Assembly (NCBI RefSeq): GCF_024267675.1
Contig: NZ_JALDYX010000008.1
Span: forward strand, 1 to 64,000
DNA from: Marinobacterium sedimentorum
Lineage (GTDB): Bacteria; Pseudomonadota; Gammaproteobacteria; Pseudomonadales; Balneatricaceae
DNA: 64,000 nt
Direction of reading: 5' to 3'
Of the stretch, positions 33,066 through 41,719 are shown piece by piece (position 1 is the first letter of the stretch; the number at the start of each line of letters is the position of its first letter). Under the pieces are notes generated by a model that had not been told where the DNA came from, made no database searches, and saw only the letters and a list, made by a program, of their open reading frames with translations. The position numbers and the translations under genes are program-made.

Positions 33066-33575
33066 TTAGAGGCCGATGGCCTTGCGCTGATCGGCCAGGC
33101 GGTCGACGCCGTTGACCTTCTCGATCATGTTGATGATGTCGATTTCGATGACCTCTTCGCCGTTGATGGTGAGCTTGTAGTAGCTGCACTCGGTGGTGAC
33201 CTTGAACGGGCTGGCTTCACCGGGCTTGGCGTTGCCCTGTTCGATGGTGCTATGGCGGCCGCGCACGGTGATCTCGACCGCATCCACGCTGCCGGTGTCG
33301 TCTGCCTGGTAGGCGCCGGCGAAGCGCAGCAGCACGCCATCGTGCGTGGTGATGCCGAATTGGTGCAGCGGCTCCTGCATGAAGCCGCCGCAGGTCCATT
33401 CCATGGACAGGGCTTCCATGCCCTGATCCGCCTTGATCGGGGCATTCATGCCGCCGCCCCGCCAGTCCTCCATGATTCTGCTGAGGTTGGGAGGGGTGAC
33501 CTCCTCGATCTGCCCGGCGTAGCTGATGCCATCGTTGAACAGGTTCATGTTCTTCAGTTTGCGTGGGAGCGCCAT
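33066..33575 (-). CDS. FII: Major tail tube protein FII
   Basis: The 169-residue protein matches P2 FII: MALPRKLKNMNLFNDGISYA, EEVTPPNLSRIMEDWRGGGM and ITVRGRHSTIEQGNAKPGEA. It polymerises as the inner tube of the contractile tail. It follows the sheath gene by 12 bases. Confidence 0.94.
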   Translation of the reverse strand: MALPRKLKNMNLFNDGISYAGQIEEVTPPNLSRIMEDWRGGGMNAPIKADQGMEALSMEWTCGGFMQEPLHQFGITTHDGVLLRFAGAYQADDTGSVDAVEITVRGRHSTIEQGNAKPGEASPFKVTTECSYYKLTINGEEVIEIDIINMIEKVNGVDRLADQRKAIGL

Positions 33576-33587
33576 GTCAGTCTCCTG

Positions 33588-34760
33588 TTAAGCGATGATC
33601 TGGTTAGCGAAGTCGGCCAGGTAGCGGTCGGTGATGCGCTGCTGGAACATCAGGTTCTCGAGCGGCGGCACCGGCGTGTAGTCGTAGTCGATATACAGCT
33701 GGCCGGCCGCCAGGCTTTCGGTTGTGTTCACGGTGTCGTCGTACCACGCTGAGCCGTCGATGATGTAGCCCAGGGCTTTCAGCTGGCGGAACTTGGCGTT
33801 CACGCCCTCGATGATGTCGCGCACCAGGCTGGCGTGCATGGGCTTGTCGACGGCCCACATGTGCGCCTCGGCGATGGTGTCGGCCAGTACCTGGGCGGTG
33901 CGGGTGTAGTTCTCGAACGCGAACAGCGGATCGTCCGAACAGGTGCGGCTGCCCCAGAAGCGGAAACCATCGCGGCGCACGAGCGTCGTCACTTCGTTTT
34001 CGTTGAGGTAGCCGGCATCGGTGGCCGGGTTCTGCAGATCCCAGTAGATATCGGCGCTGATGCCGGTCACGCCGTTGACGGCGACGTTGGACAGCGTCTT
34101 GTGCCAGCCCACCTCCTTGTCGATCTTGGCGCGCAGGCCCAGGGCGCGTGCGGTGGCATGGAAGGTGGCCTCGGCGCTGGCGACGGTATCCCAGCCGATA
34201 AAGTCCGGCCAGATCACCATGGCTTCCCGGGCGGCGAAGTTCTCGCGGTAGGTGACCGCCTCTTCCTTGGTGGCGGCAGCAAAGGCGCTGATATAGGCGA
34301 AGGCGCGCAGCTGCTGGGCGATGCTGACCAGCTCCGTGGCAACGGCCAGGTCATCGAGGCCCGGCACGCCGAGGATGCGGGGTTTAACACCCAGCTGTGC
34401 CTCGGCGGCCAGCAGCGCCTTCATGCCGGTGTACTGGCCGCCGGCGGTGACGGTGCCGATCAGGTTGGTGGCGGTTTCGGCGGCGTCGGCGCCTTCCGGC
34501 ACGCGCACCACGACGATGATGGCGCGTGTCTGGTCGGCGATGGCATCGAGCGAGGCCGACAGGGTGCCGAGCGTGCCAGCCTTGCCGATGGCTTCCAGCA
34601 CGTTGGTGACCAGCACGGGCTTGTCTTCGGGGAAATAGGCGGCGTCTGCATCGGACGCCGTGGCCACCAGGCCGATCACCGCAGTGGAAACGGTACGGAT
34701 CGGGCGGGTACCGCTGTTGATCTCGATGACGCGGACACCGTGGTGATATTGCTCGGGCAT
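33588..34760 (-). CDS. FI: Contractile tail sheath protein FI
   Basis: The 390-residue protein matches P2 FI: YHHGVRVIEINSGTRPIRTV at the start, GFRFWGSRTCSDDPLFAFEN and LEVGWHKTLSNVAVNGVTGI-like central segments, and a C-terminal RITDRYLADFANQI. It forms the contractile sheath. It is the first gene of the FI-FII-E-T-U-D operon; a late-promoter motif lies about 98 bases upstream. Confidence 0.94.
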   Translation of the reverse strand: MPEQYHHGVRVIEINSGTRPIRTVSTAVIGLVATASDADAAYFPEDKPVLVTNVLEAIGKAGTLGTLSASLDAIADQTRAIIVVVRVPEGADAAETATNLIGTVTAGGQYTGMKALLAAEAQLGVKPRILGVPGLDDLAVATELVSIAQQLRAFAYISAFAAATKEEAVTYRENFAAREAMVIWPDFIGWDTVASAEATFHATARALGLRAKIDKEVGWHKTLSNVAVNGVTGISADIYWDLQNPATDAGYLNENEVTTLVRRDGFRFWGSRTCSDDPLFAFENYTRTAQVLADTIAEAHMWAVDKPMHASLVRDIIEGVNAKFRQLKALGYIIDGSAWYDDTVNTTESLAAGQLYIDYDYTPVPPLENLMFQQRITDRYLADFANQIIA

Positions 34761-34848
34761 CGTCGCTCTCCTGCTGTTGGCGTTTGCACGTTTTCTGGCA
34801 CTGGGGCCAGTGTGCAGTCACGCGCGCGCAGAAGGCAGCGGTGGGTGG

Positions 34849-34867
34849 TGTAGCGGGGAGTGTTACA
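34849..34867 (-). promoter_or_regulatory. Ogr-type late promoter element upstream of FI
   Basis: TGTAGCGGGGAGTGTTACA has the TGT-N13-ACA dyad. A GCGCGCGC tract is centred 33 bp downstream (34821-34829) in the direction of FI. If the dyad is centred near -55, transcription would start around 34803, 43 bases before FI. Compare the sites at 40461 and 49082. Confidence 0.6.
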
Positions 34868-34949
34868 CGGGGAGGGTAGGCCGGGCCGCATGGGCCCGGA
34901 GGTCTGGCCGATCATAAAACGGGGGGCGATGGGTGGCTATTGCAGGTGC

Positions 34950-35342
34950 TTAATCCGGCTTTACGGGCCAGTCGATCGACTGGGGGAAGCCGGGCTGCTG
35001 CGGTACTTCGAGCAGCGCCTGGCGGTAGGTTTGCCAGGCCTCGAACTCGGCACCGGTCATGTCGCTGATGCGCAGCGGATTGAGAGTGTCGATCTCGGTG
35101 GCCAGCAGGCGGTCGCGTTTGCGGCGGGCTTGTTCTGCCTGTTCCTCGACCGGTGGCGCCGGGCGCTCGGCCAGTACCGGGTGGCCATCCGCTCGGGCCG
35201 TGATGCGGGTGCCCCGCGACTGCCCCTTCAGCAGGGCTTGGTGCTGTTCGCGGGTGATCTCGACCCCATCTTCGGGGATCCGCTTGCCGTGGATCCTGGC
35301 ATCGTAGAAGCCCTGCGTGGCGGCGCTGTAGTAAATGCTCAT
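34950..35342 (-). CDS. G: Tail fibre assembly protein (gpG-like)
   Basis: The 130-residue protein resembles Caudo_TAP tail-fibre chaperones: IYYSAATQGFYDARIHGKRI at the start, a charged middle, RRKRDRLLATEIDTLNPLRI and TYRQALLEVPQQPGFPQSID at the end. It probably helps fold or attach the adjacent fibre protein, whose gene ends 14 bases upstream. Confidence 0.85.
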   Translation of the reverse strand: MSIYYSAATQGFYDARIHGKRIPEDGVEITREQHQALLKGQSRGTRITARADGHPVLAERPAPPVEEQAEQARRKRDRLLATEIDTLNPLRISDMTGAEFEAWQTYRQALLEVPQQPGFPQSIDWPVKPD

Positions 35343-35356
35343 GTGGGTTCCCTCGC

Positions 35357-36253
35357 TCAGTAGCCGATTGCTATCCAGGACGTCAGTGAGTTTGCAGCGG
35401 CCAGGTCACTTTGTATCTGGAACTGTGACAGGCTGAGCCCGCTAAAGGATATAAAGTCCTGGTTCGCTGAATCGACATCGCCGGTGACACCCGCCAGGTA
35501 TGCGTTCGGAAACGCCGTCGGGAAGCTGTAGGTACCTTCTTCGTTGGCGCCCCACTGAATAATAAAGCCGTCGGCTACATCCGGGATGCGAATGTAGTCG
35601 CTGGCGCCCCAGGCCCGAACGTCGAACAGGTCGCCGGCCGAGTCCTCCAGCGCGGTGATTGCGGTGGTGTTGTTGTTGATCAGGGTAGTGTTGTTCCCGA
35701 TCGCCTGGTTGATCAGCGCCACCACCGCTGCCAGCCCCAGGGGCGTGACGGCGATATCGCCCTGGGCGCCGTCGATTGTTTCCTGATCATCAGCCAGCCG
35801 TACAACGCCCACGACTGACTGTGTTGCCGGCGAGTTGCTGAAATCGGTGTCGCCGAAGGTGATAGACGCGGCGTTGATGCTGGTCAGGGTGATGTCGATC
35901 GCCAGCAGCAGCTGTGCCTGCGTCGCTTTCTCGACGATCCAGCCAGAACCAGACGGCTGCGAGTACAGGGCCAGCAGCACGCCGGCATCGGTGAAGAGGC
36001 CGATCTCGCCAACGCTGTAGCTGTCGCTGCTGTTATCCGACATGGTTATATGAATCACATCGTCGTCGACGGCTGCGCCTGCAATGGTGTTGAGGCGCTT
36101 TATTTCGGTCTGTAGCGTGGTCTGGCTGGCGGTGGGATTGTAGCGGCCGCTGCCGACCCCGATCTCGGTGATTGTGACCGGATCGGTGCCGGTGTTCTCG
36201 GCGTTGATGATGGCCGCCCGGCCCGCATCGGTAATGGTGATTTCCAATGGCAT
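35357..36253 (-). CDS. H: Tail fibre protein (gpH-like, DUF3751 N-terminus)
   Basis: The 298-residue protein has the tail-collar/DUF3751 start (MPLEITITDAGRAAIINAEN, ITEIGVGSGRYNP), a spacer with short repeats, and a C-terminal receptor-type domain with IQWGANEEGTYSFPTAFPNA. It is much shorter than P2 gpH (669 residues). It lies between gpI and its chaperone as in P2. The additional fibre-like genes at 37824-39432 may contribute further binding modules. Confidence 0.87.
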   Translation of the reverse strand: MPLEITITDAGRAAIINAENTGTDPVTITEIGVGSGRYNPTASQTTLQTEIKRLNTIAGAAVDDDVIHITMSDNSSDSYSVGEIGLFTDAGVLLALYSQPSGSGWIVEKATQAQLLLAIDITLTSINAASITFGDTDFSNSPATQSVVGVVRLADDQETIDGAQGDIAVTPLGLAAVVALINQAIGNNTTLINNNTTAITALEDSAGDLFDVRAWGASDYIRIPDVADGFIIQWGANEEGTYSFPTAFPNAYLAGVTGDVDSANQDFISFSGLSLSQFQIQSDLAAANSLTSWIAIGY

Positions 36254-36277
36254 GGTGTGCTCCTTTAGTGCCGCCAG

Positions 36278-36811
36278 CTATGCCTCGATGCAACCGAGAC
36301 GGCGAAATGTGACTACCCGCACGGCGCCCAGAATGCCAAGTGCACCGGTTACCGAACGCTCGGTGGTGACGGCGAACTGTGACCGTACCGGCTTGGTGCG
36401 CGAGACTTCGCTAAAAATGTCCCGGGTGTAGGTTTCGGTATCGGCCTGCTGAGTCTCGGGCAGGATAACCTCGAACGAATGCGGCACGCCGCGGGGTTCT
36501 GCCTGCCACCATTCGCGGATGGTCACGTTCGGGTCCAGCGCGGCGACGGCATCCAGCACGGCGCGGGCAGTGCCCTTGCGGCGCTGGATGGCGATCGCGT
36601 CGCGGATGCGCTGGCGTTTGGTGGCCTCGCTCCAGTACGGCCGCCAGGTATCGATCGACAGCGCCCAGGCCAGCCAGGGCAGCAACTCGGCCGGGCAGGT
36701 GTCAGCATTCCACACGGGTCGGATCTCGACCGGGTGGTCTGAGGCGCGGGCGGTAACGTCCTCGATGGATTTCTCCATCGCTGTCGCGTTAGGAGGCAGC
36801 AGGCTACTCAT
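36278..36811 (-). CDS. I: Baseplate/tail protein gpI
   Basis: The 177-residue protein matches P2 gpI: SSLLPPNATAMEKSIEDVTA, ADTCPAELLPWLAWALSIDT and TKRQRIRDAIAIQRRKGTAR. It is a wedge-region baseplate component that anchors fibres. It overlaps gpJ by eight bases. Confidence 0.93.
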   Translation of the reverse strand: MSSLLPPNATAMEKSIEDVTARASDHPVEIRPVWNADTCPAELLPWLAWALSIDTWRPYWSEATKRQRIRDAIAIQRRKGTARAVLDAVAALDPNVTIREWWQAEPRGVPHSFEVILPETQQADTETYTRDIFSEVSRTKPVRSQFAVTTERSVTGALGILGAVRVVTFRRLGCIEA

Positions 36812-37805
36812 CGTATCCCCCGTGGGTCAGCGTGATGCCGGTGCAGTAGCTGGCGCTGCGGTTGTCGATGACGATATCCGCCGCCGGGCTGGCGAGCTCC
36901 ACGCGTTGCACGCCGGGTTGGTGTAGGGCGGCATAGACACCGGACAGCGTTACGTCCTGCCCCAGCAGATGGCGGGATTCGACGTACTGCTCGATGGCGG
37001 TCTGGGCGGCTGCCAGCACCACCTCGCTGTCCGGGCCGTTAAGGAAGTAAATGGTGGCGTCGATGCTGTAGTTGACGATTTGGGCACTACGCACGATGAC
37101 GAAGTCGGTTAACGGCCGCACCTCGTCCGCCGAGAGCGCCGCCTCGACCTGGTCTAGCAGCGTTTGCGGGGCAGTGCCGGCGCCGTTGCGGGACAGCACA
37201 CTGACGGCAACATCGCCCGGCATTGGGTCCGCCAGGCCGGCATCGTCGTCGACCTGCAGCACGATGGAATTGGGCGGTAGCTGGTCGAGAATGGCCTGGC
37301 TCACGGTGGCCTGGCTGAACGTCGGTGACACGGGCTTTGCATCCAGCACGTCGCCATGGGCGGAGAGCGCGTGGTAGATGTAGGCGCCCTCGGGCCCGGC
37401 GGTGCTGTAGCCCTCGACGGCCAGCTGGATACGGCGGCGGAAATCGTTGTCGGCCTCGTACAACGGCGCGACCGGCGGCACGGCCTCGGTGTCGCCCGGG
37501 TCCAGCAGCAGCCGGGTGACTTCGAAGAAGGCGCCCAGGTTGTCCAGATCCGCGCCGCTGGCATAGGCCAGCATCACGCCCTTGGCGGCCTCGTTGATAC
37601 GCTGGCGCAGGATTAGCTCGCGCAACGCGCAGACCTCCAGGATCTTGCGCACCGGCTCCGATTCGAGCTCGAGCGCCGATTCCAGCGCCGGCGCCCGGCT
37701 GACCAGGTCGTTGATCATCGCGATCAGGATAGACTCATAGTCCAGCTCCTCGATCACGTCCGGTACCGGCAGCTTGCTGAGGTCTATCGCTGTGAATCCG
37801 CTCAT
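36804..37805 (-). CDS. J: Baseplate wedge protein gpJ
   Basis: The 333-residue protein matches gpJ of P2-like phages: FTAIDLSKLPVPDVIEELDY at the start, QRINEAAKGVMLAYASGADL and NLGAFFEVTRL in the middle, and the C-terminal gp6-like fold. It joins gpW and gpI in the baseplate. Three extra genes separate it from gpW, unlike P2, where W and J are adjacent. Confidence 0.93.
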   Translation of the reverse strand: MSGFTAIDLSKLPVPDVIEELDYESILIAMINDLVSRAPALESALELESEPVRKILEVCALRELILRQRINEAAKGVMLAYASGADLDNLGAFFEVTRLLLDPGDTEAVPPVAPLYEADNDFRRRIQLAVEGYSTAGPEGAYIYHALSAHGDVLDAKPVSPTFSQATVSQAILDQLPPNSIVLQVDDDAGLADPMPGDVAVSVLSRNGAGTAPQTLLDQVEAALSADEVRPLTDFVIVRSAQIVNYSIDATIYFLNGPDSEVVLAAAQTAIEQYVESRHLLGQDVTLSGVYAALHQPGVQRVELASPAADIVIDNRSASYCTGITLTHGGYDE

Positions 37806-37823
37806 GCTTATCTGTCCTGTCGG

Positions 37824-38336
37824 TTACGGCTGGGTGGTGTACGGCAGCACCCAGAGCCTGGCCTGTTCCAGACCGGCCAGGCGCAGCGCTTCAGCAAGTT
37901 CTGCCTTACCGACGGTGGTTATACTGTTGTCAGCCAGCACCCAGTCGATAGTGTCGGCGTCTGTCATGCCGAGCAGAGCACGCGCCATGCGGGTCTGGGA
38001 GTCTTCATCACCGTCAAACGTCAGGCCTGATGCCGTCGTGACCGTGATCGCAGCTACATCCTCAATCCGATCCCGCTTGGCCTGTTCCAGAAGCTCATCG
38101 GGCGAGAACGCTTCGACCTGGAACGTCGGGTAATACTTGCCGTCCCGCAGTTCGGCCTTGCCCAATCGGGTGACCTTATCGCCTGTCGGTGCTGGCTCGA
38201 CTTCCAGCGGCGCATGGTCCAGCTTGGCCAGCTGTTCCGGTGCCGGGTTATCCGGGACGTTGGTCGTGATCTGCTTGCGCAGCTTGGCCAGGGTGGTGAC
38301 TGTAAGTGTCTCGGTGTTTACGATTTCCATGGTCAT
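37824..38336 (-). CDS. Tail-fibre-associated protein with DUF4376-like domain
   Basis: The 170-residue protein has a disordered-looking N-terminal half and a C-terminal segment FDGDEDSQTRMARALLGMTD, then WVLADNSITTVGKAELAEAL, that fits DUF4376, a domain of phage fibre-assembly proteins. Its start overlaps the next gene by four bases. It is the last of three genes inserted between W and J. A chaperone for the two upstream fibre-like proteins is likely but inferred. Confidence 0.65.
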   Translation of the reverse strand: MTMEIVNTETLTVTTLAKLRKQITTNVPDNPAPEQLAKLDHAPLEVEPAPTGDKVTRLGKAELRDGKYYPTFQVEAFSPDELLEQAKRDRIEDVAAITVTTASGLTFDGDEDSQTRMARALLGMTDADTIDWVLADNSITTVGKAELAEALRLAGLEQARLWVLPYTTQP

Positions 38337-38815
38337 AAGACGTACTCGCGCTCTTCCAGTGAGGTCCAGGCAGGATCATTAGTGACGGTATGCACGGTTT
38401 CCCACAGCACCTGGTCGTCGGACTTCTGAATGTCCCAACTGCGCGTCATGTTTCCGGGTATTGAGGCGGCAGGATGGGGTGCGACTAACTGGTATCTGAC
38501 GATGTTTTTCGCGCCGCCAAAATCGACAGTAATAATTGGGTTTGTTTGCCCGCTAGCTGAGATGTACGTATTTGTATGGCTGTCGGCAGTCACGCCATCG
38601 ACTATCTTGGGTATGTCATAGGACGCAGAAAGCCGCCAGGCTGTGGTGGTGACGGGTTTTCCCTGTGCCACATTAGATTCGGTGGCATCAATAAAACGCA
38701 GCTCTGCAATAGCGTAATAACCAGTTCGGCCGTCGGTACATTTCAATCGAAAGTATCGACCGCTAATTGCAGGCGGCGTTGGCAGCCCACCCAGGCTTTT
38801 CCGCGCCAGCATCAT
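38333..38815 (-). CDS. F5/8 type C (discoidin-like) carbohydrate-binding virion protein
   Basis: The 160-residue protein reads as a galactose-binding-like sandwich: YFRLKCTDGRTGYYAIAELR, ATESNVAQGKPVTTTAWRLS, ITVDFGGAKNIVRYQLVAPH and SWDIQKSDDQVLWETVHTV. Such domains bind surface sugars, so this may be a receptor-binding tip. It overlaps its neighbours by four bases on each side within the W-J insertion. Confidence 0.75.
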   Translation of the reverse strand: MMLARKSLGGLPTPPAISGRYFRLKCTDGRTGYYAIAELRFIDATESNVAQGKPVTTTAWRLSASYDIPKIVDGVTADSHTNTYISASGQTNPIITVDFGGAKNIVRYQLVAPHPAASIPGNMTRSWDIQKSDDQVLWETVHTVTNDPAWTSLEEREYVL

Positions 38816-39432
38816 GCCGTTACGCTCCTGTGCTCGGCATAAACGGTGCTATCGCCTTCGTATTGGTTGAGGATGACGCGGTCAACCGTGCCTAGTGTCG
38901 GCGCTTCTCCACCGACCCAGACAAAGTCGCTGGCCGGCCAGGTCATGAGCCAGGCCCCAGCGCCCAGCAGGTGCAGTTCCCGCTTGGTCGAGCCAACCGT
39001 CGGCACGTTGGTGAAGTCGAACTCGGTATCGGCCGTGATGGTCCGCACGAACACCATCGCCACCGCCCAGTCCAGGGTGGCGCTGGCACTGCTGTCCGTG
39101 ACTTCCGAAACTGTGGTGACCGTGTCGCCGGCCTTGGCCAGCTTGGCATCCAGTCCTGCCTGCAGGCCGGTCACGCTGCTGACGGGCTGCTCGCCGGTGT
39201 GGCTGGCGCGGTCACGCAGCTGGGCATCGCTGGCGTTGGCGGTGGCGCCGGCAGCGATAGCGGCCAGCTTGGCCTGCTCGGCGGTGCTGTAGTCGTTGGT
39301 CGACAGGCCCTTGCCGGCGGCCTTGTCGACCTTTTCCGCGGCGTTCTGCTCGGCCAGGTCGATCGCCTGGTTGATGGAGTTGGCTGCAGTCTCGGCGTTG
39401 GTGACGCCGGGCGAGATCTTCTGGATGGGCAT
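38812..39432 (-). CDS. Short tail-fibre-like protein
   Basis: The 206-residue protein has fibre-type linkers (AGKGLSTNDYSTAEQAKLAA, DAQLRDRASHTGEQPVSSVT) and a C-terminal domain common in phage fibres (DTEFDFTNVPTVGSTKREL, WPASDFVWVGGEAPTLG). The ATG at 39432 joins the gpW stop as TGATG, so it is translated directly after gpW. It probably forms a trimeric fibre stem carrying the discoidin-like protein that follows. Confidence 0.75.
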   Translation of the reverse strand: MPIQKISPGVTNAETAANSINQAIDLAEQNAAEKVDKAAGKGLSTNDYSTAEQAKLAAIAAGATANASDAQLRDRASHTGEQPVSSVTGLQAGLDAKLAKAGDTVTTVSEVTDSSASATLDWAVAMVFVRTITADTEFDFTNVPTVGSTKRELHLLGAGAWLMTWPASDFVWVGGEAPTLGTVDRVILNQYEGDSTVYAEHRSVTA

Positions 39433-39857
39433 CAGCTCTGTCCCCACTTAGAGAAATAGTAAATCGCGTCGCCGTCCGGGCCGCCCCAGAGGTTGTCCTC
39501 CCAGAAGGCGCCGCTGGCGACGCGGTTCTGGATCACTACGGAGGTCTGCAGGAACTCGTCTTTAACGCTGCCGACGATATCGATCACCGCGCCCGCCGGT
39601 GCCTGGTAGTACAGGGCGATGCTGGAGATGCGAAAGCGCGGTTCCCAGCGCATGATCGCGCCGGCGGTGGCGGCGTAGAGGCGCAGCACCGTGGCCTGGT
39701 TCAGCGGCGCGTCGATCAGGTCCGGAATCAGGCTGCCGTAGTCGCGGCGCATGACTCGCGAGCCGATCGGCGTGGTCAGGATGTCCGCGATGGACTGGCG
39801 CACATGGTCCTGGATGTCGTTGATCACCAGGCCGCTGGATTTGTTGAGACCGATCAT
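39432..39857 (-). CDS. W: Baseplate protein gpW (gp25-like)
   Basis: The 141-residue protein matches gpW/gp25: SSGLVINDIQDHVRQSIADI, TTPIGSRVMRRDYGSLIPDL and a RISSIALYYQAPAGAVIDI segment. It nucleates sheath assembly on the baseplate. The ATG at 39857 is preferred to an upstream frame start at 39944 because it has a purine-rich GGGAG just before it. Confidence 0.9.
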   Translation of the reverse strand: MIGLNKSSGLVINDIQDHVRQSIADILTTPIGSRVMRRDYGSLIPDLIDAPLNQATVLRLYAATAGAIMRWEPRFRISSIALYYQAPAGAVIDIVGSVKDEFLQTSVVIQNRVASGAFWEDNLWGGPDGDAIYYFSKWGQS

Positions 39858-39903
39858 CGCTCCCGCCCTCCCTGGCTCCCGCCAATTTCGTGTGTCCTGC
39901 ACA

Positions 39904-40413
39904 TCATGAGGGCTCATCCGTCGAACTGGGCCCGCTCGCCACACCGCCGTGGGTGTGGTGCTGGGCCGAGATGCCGTCCGAGGTCATGTCGCCGCCGGTC
40001 TGGGTGACGGGGGCCTGGATATGCAGGTGCGTGGCGGACAGGGTCATCGCGCCGGCGCAATGGATATTCAGCGTATTGGCAGCCGCGTTGTGTTCGATGT
40101 AGCTGCCGTCATCGAACTGGATCAGGTCGATATCCGGATCGCTGCCGGGGCTGGCGATGGCGTCGGTGTAGAGCGTGCCTATCACCAGGGCCTGCGCCGG
40201 GTCGCCGCTGGGGCAGGCGATGATCACCTGGGTGCCGGTGCGCAGCGGTCGCCAGCGCCGGTAGTTACGCCCGATCTCCGCCGGCCAGGGCAGCCAGCCG
40301 GTCAGCAGACCGCCGCTCTGTACCCGCAATGTGCGGGCGTCATGATCCACCTGGGCGATGGTGCCCAGGCGGATCAGACTTTCGATGCGGCGGTTCAGGT
40401 CGGCGGTATTCAT
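39904..40413 (-). CDS. V: Baseplate spike protein gpV
   Basis: The 169-residue protein matches P2 gpV, the membrane-piercing spike: an N-terminal OB fold (IAQVDHDARTLRVQSGGLLT), a beta-helix region with HNAAANTLNIHCAGAMTLSA, and a C-terminal HHTHGG motif that in P2 binds iron at the spike tip. It begins the V-W operon, with a late-promoter motif 48-66 bases upstream. Confidence 0.92.
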   Translation of the reverse strand: MNTADLNRRIESLIRLGTIAQVDHDARTLRVQSGGLLTGWLPWPAEIGRNYRRWRPLRTGTQVIIACPSGDPAQALVIGTLYTDAIASPGSDPDIDLIQFDDGSYIEHNAAANTLNIHCAGAMTLSATHLHIQAPVTQTGGDMTSDGISAQHHTHGGVASGPSSTDEPS

Positions 40414-40460
40414 GACCCCGATACTGCAGGCTGCGCGCGCGCGAGTAGAGCGGGTGGGTG

Positions 40461-40479
40461 TGTAGCATTGGCTTATACA
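40461..40479 (-). promoter_or_regulatory. Ogr-type late promoter element upstream of V
   Basis: TGTAGCATTGGCTTATACA is a TGT-N13-ACA dyad with a GCGCGCGCGC tract centred 32 bp downstream (40433-40443). It lies between the Dam stop and V, as expected for the V-W-J-I operon. With the dyad at -55 the start would fall close to the V start codon. Confidence 0.6.
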
Positions 40480-40483
40480 GCGA

Positions 40484-41242
40484 TCAGAAATTCCGGATGA
40501 TCAGCTCGCCGGCCTTTTTCGTGGCCTTGGCCGCCAGGGTGTAGGCGTAGTCGACGCGGTGGATCTCCAGCCCCTGCATCACACCACGAATGTCCGGGTG
40601 GTCGTTCAGGCTGATGATCACGCGGCCTTTGCTGTTGCGGGCGAACGCGGCCAGCTTTTCGTATTCGCCAAACGGGAAGTCGATGCCGTAGCCCTCGGTC
40701 TGCCAGTAGGGCGGGTCGCAGTAGAACAGGGTGCCCGGGCGGTCGTACTTGTGCATGCACTTGAGCCAGTCGAGGTGTTCGATGGTGGTGCTCGCCAGCC
40801 GGAAGTGCGCATCTGACAGGCTCTGTTCGATGTTGAAGGCGTTGAAACGGGGCCCGCGTGTTACATCAACGCCGAATGACTGGCCGGTGACCTTGCCGCC
40901 AAAGGCCTGCTTTTGCAGGTAGATGAAGCGGGCCGCGCGCTGCACATCGGTGAGCACCGCCACCGGGGTGGCACTGAGCTGCTGCCAGTGCTGGCGGCTG
41001 CTCAGTGTCCAGCGGAACTGGCGGTACAGCTCGTCCGGGTGGTGCTGCACCACCCGGTACAGGTTGATGATGTCGCCGTTCAGATCGTTGAGCACCTCCG
41101 ACCTGGCGGGCGGCTTCATGAAGAACAGCGCTGCGGCGCCGGCGAACGGCTCGCAGTAGCAGTTGTGATCAGGGAATAGCGGGATCAGGTGCTTGGCCAG
41201 TTTGCGCTTGCCACCGATCCAGGGTACCAGGGGTTTGGACAT
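40484..41242 (-). CDS. Dam-class adenine-N6 DNA methyltransferase (D12 family)
   Basis: The 252-residue protein has the D12 class features: the SAM motif PLVPWIGGKRKLAKHLIPLF, CEPFAGAAALFF, and catalytic LFYCDPPYWQTEG. The recognition sequence is unknown; GATC is common for the family. Its start lies inside the com-like gene, which overlaps it by 74 bases. This recalls Mu com-mom, where Com switches on translation of the modification gene. It could protect phage DNA from restriction during lytic growth. Confidence 0.88.
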   Translation of the reverse strand: MSKPLVPWIGGKRKLAKHLIPLFPDHNCYCEPFAGAAALFFMKPPARSEVLNDLNGDIINLYRVVQHHPDELYRQFRWTLSSRQHWQQLSATPVAVLTDVQRAARFIYLQKQAFGGKVTGQSFGVDVTRGPRFNAFNIEQSLSDAHFRLASTTIEHLDWLKCMHKYDRPGTLFYCDPPYWQTEGYGIDFPFGEYEKLAAFARNSKGRVIISLNDHPDIRGVMQGLEIHRVDYAYTLAAKATKKAGELIIRNF

Positions 41243-41375
41243 CCTTTGCTCCGTTTGTGATGGAGCTCCGGGCCCTCTGAATGCGCTTGCAGCGCGGACA
41301 CTTGATTTCGAGTTCTTCGAAAATACCTTTAGCTAACAGTTTGTTGCAGTTACTACATCTTACTAACTTTTGCAT
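41169..41375 (-). CDS. com: Com-like zinc-finger translational activator
   Basis: From the ATG at 41375 (AAGG just upstream) this 68-residue protein reads MQKLVRCSNCNKLLAKGIFE and IKCPRCKRIQRARSS, the Com family four-Cys zinc finger. In phage Mu, Com binds the mom mRNA and frees its start. Here the methyltransferase start lies 74 bases before the com-like stop, an arrangement that fits the same control. Confidence 0.85.
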   Translation of the reverse strand: MQKLVRCSNCNKLLAKGIFEELEIKCPRCKRIQRARSSITNGAKDVQTPGTLDRWQAQTGQAPDPAIP

Positions 41376-41719
41376 GTGAACCTTCAGACACTTCTGATAG
41401 GCTCCCGTTACCGTGTCGACGCGGTGGGGAAGCCTTGGCTGGTTCACAGTGCTACATCACTGTGGATTGGGGTCTGTTGATTGTTGACGCAATCGGCAGG
41501 CCGCTTCCTCTCTCTTGCAGCCTATACTAATTATTCTGATTCCGATGACCAATTGCCTTAAGTGTATACAGGTCAATTACTTCTATAATTGTGAAGGGGT
41601 TACGGATACAGGATTGAACCGAAGGCTTTTTTGAGGGTCGATTTATTCGAATATTATTAATTTTTTAATACTTAATTCTGGATTGATTGTTTTTATTTGG
41701 ATTTTAATTTGGTGGGATT
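41376..41719. other. AT-rich spacer before the DUF2971 gene
   Basis: This roughly 340-base stretch becomes strongly AT-rich from about 41520 and contains no gene. It should hold the divergent promoters of the com-like gene and the DUF2971 cargo gene. A TATTATTAATTTTTTAATAC stretch at about 41652 may be part of an UP-type promoter element. Confidence 0.45.
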
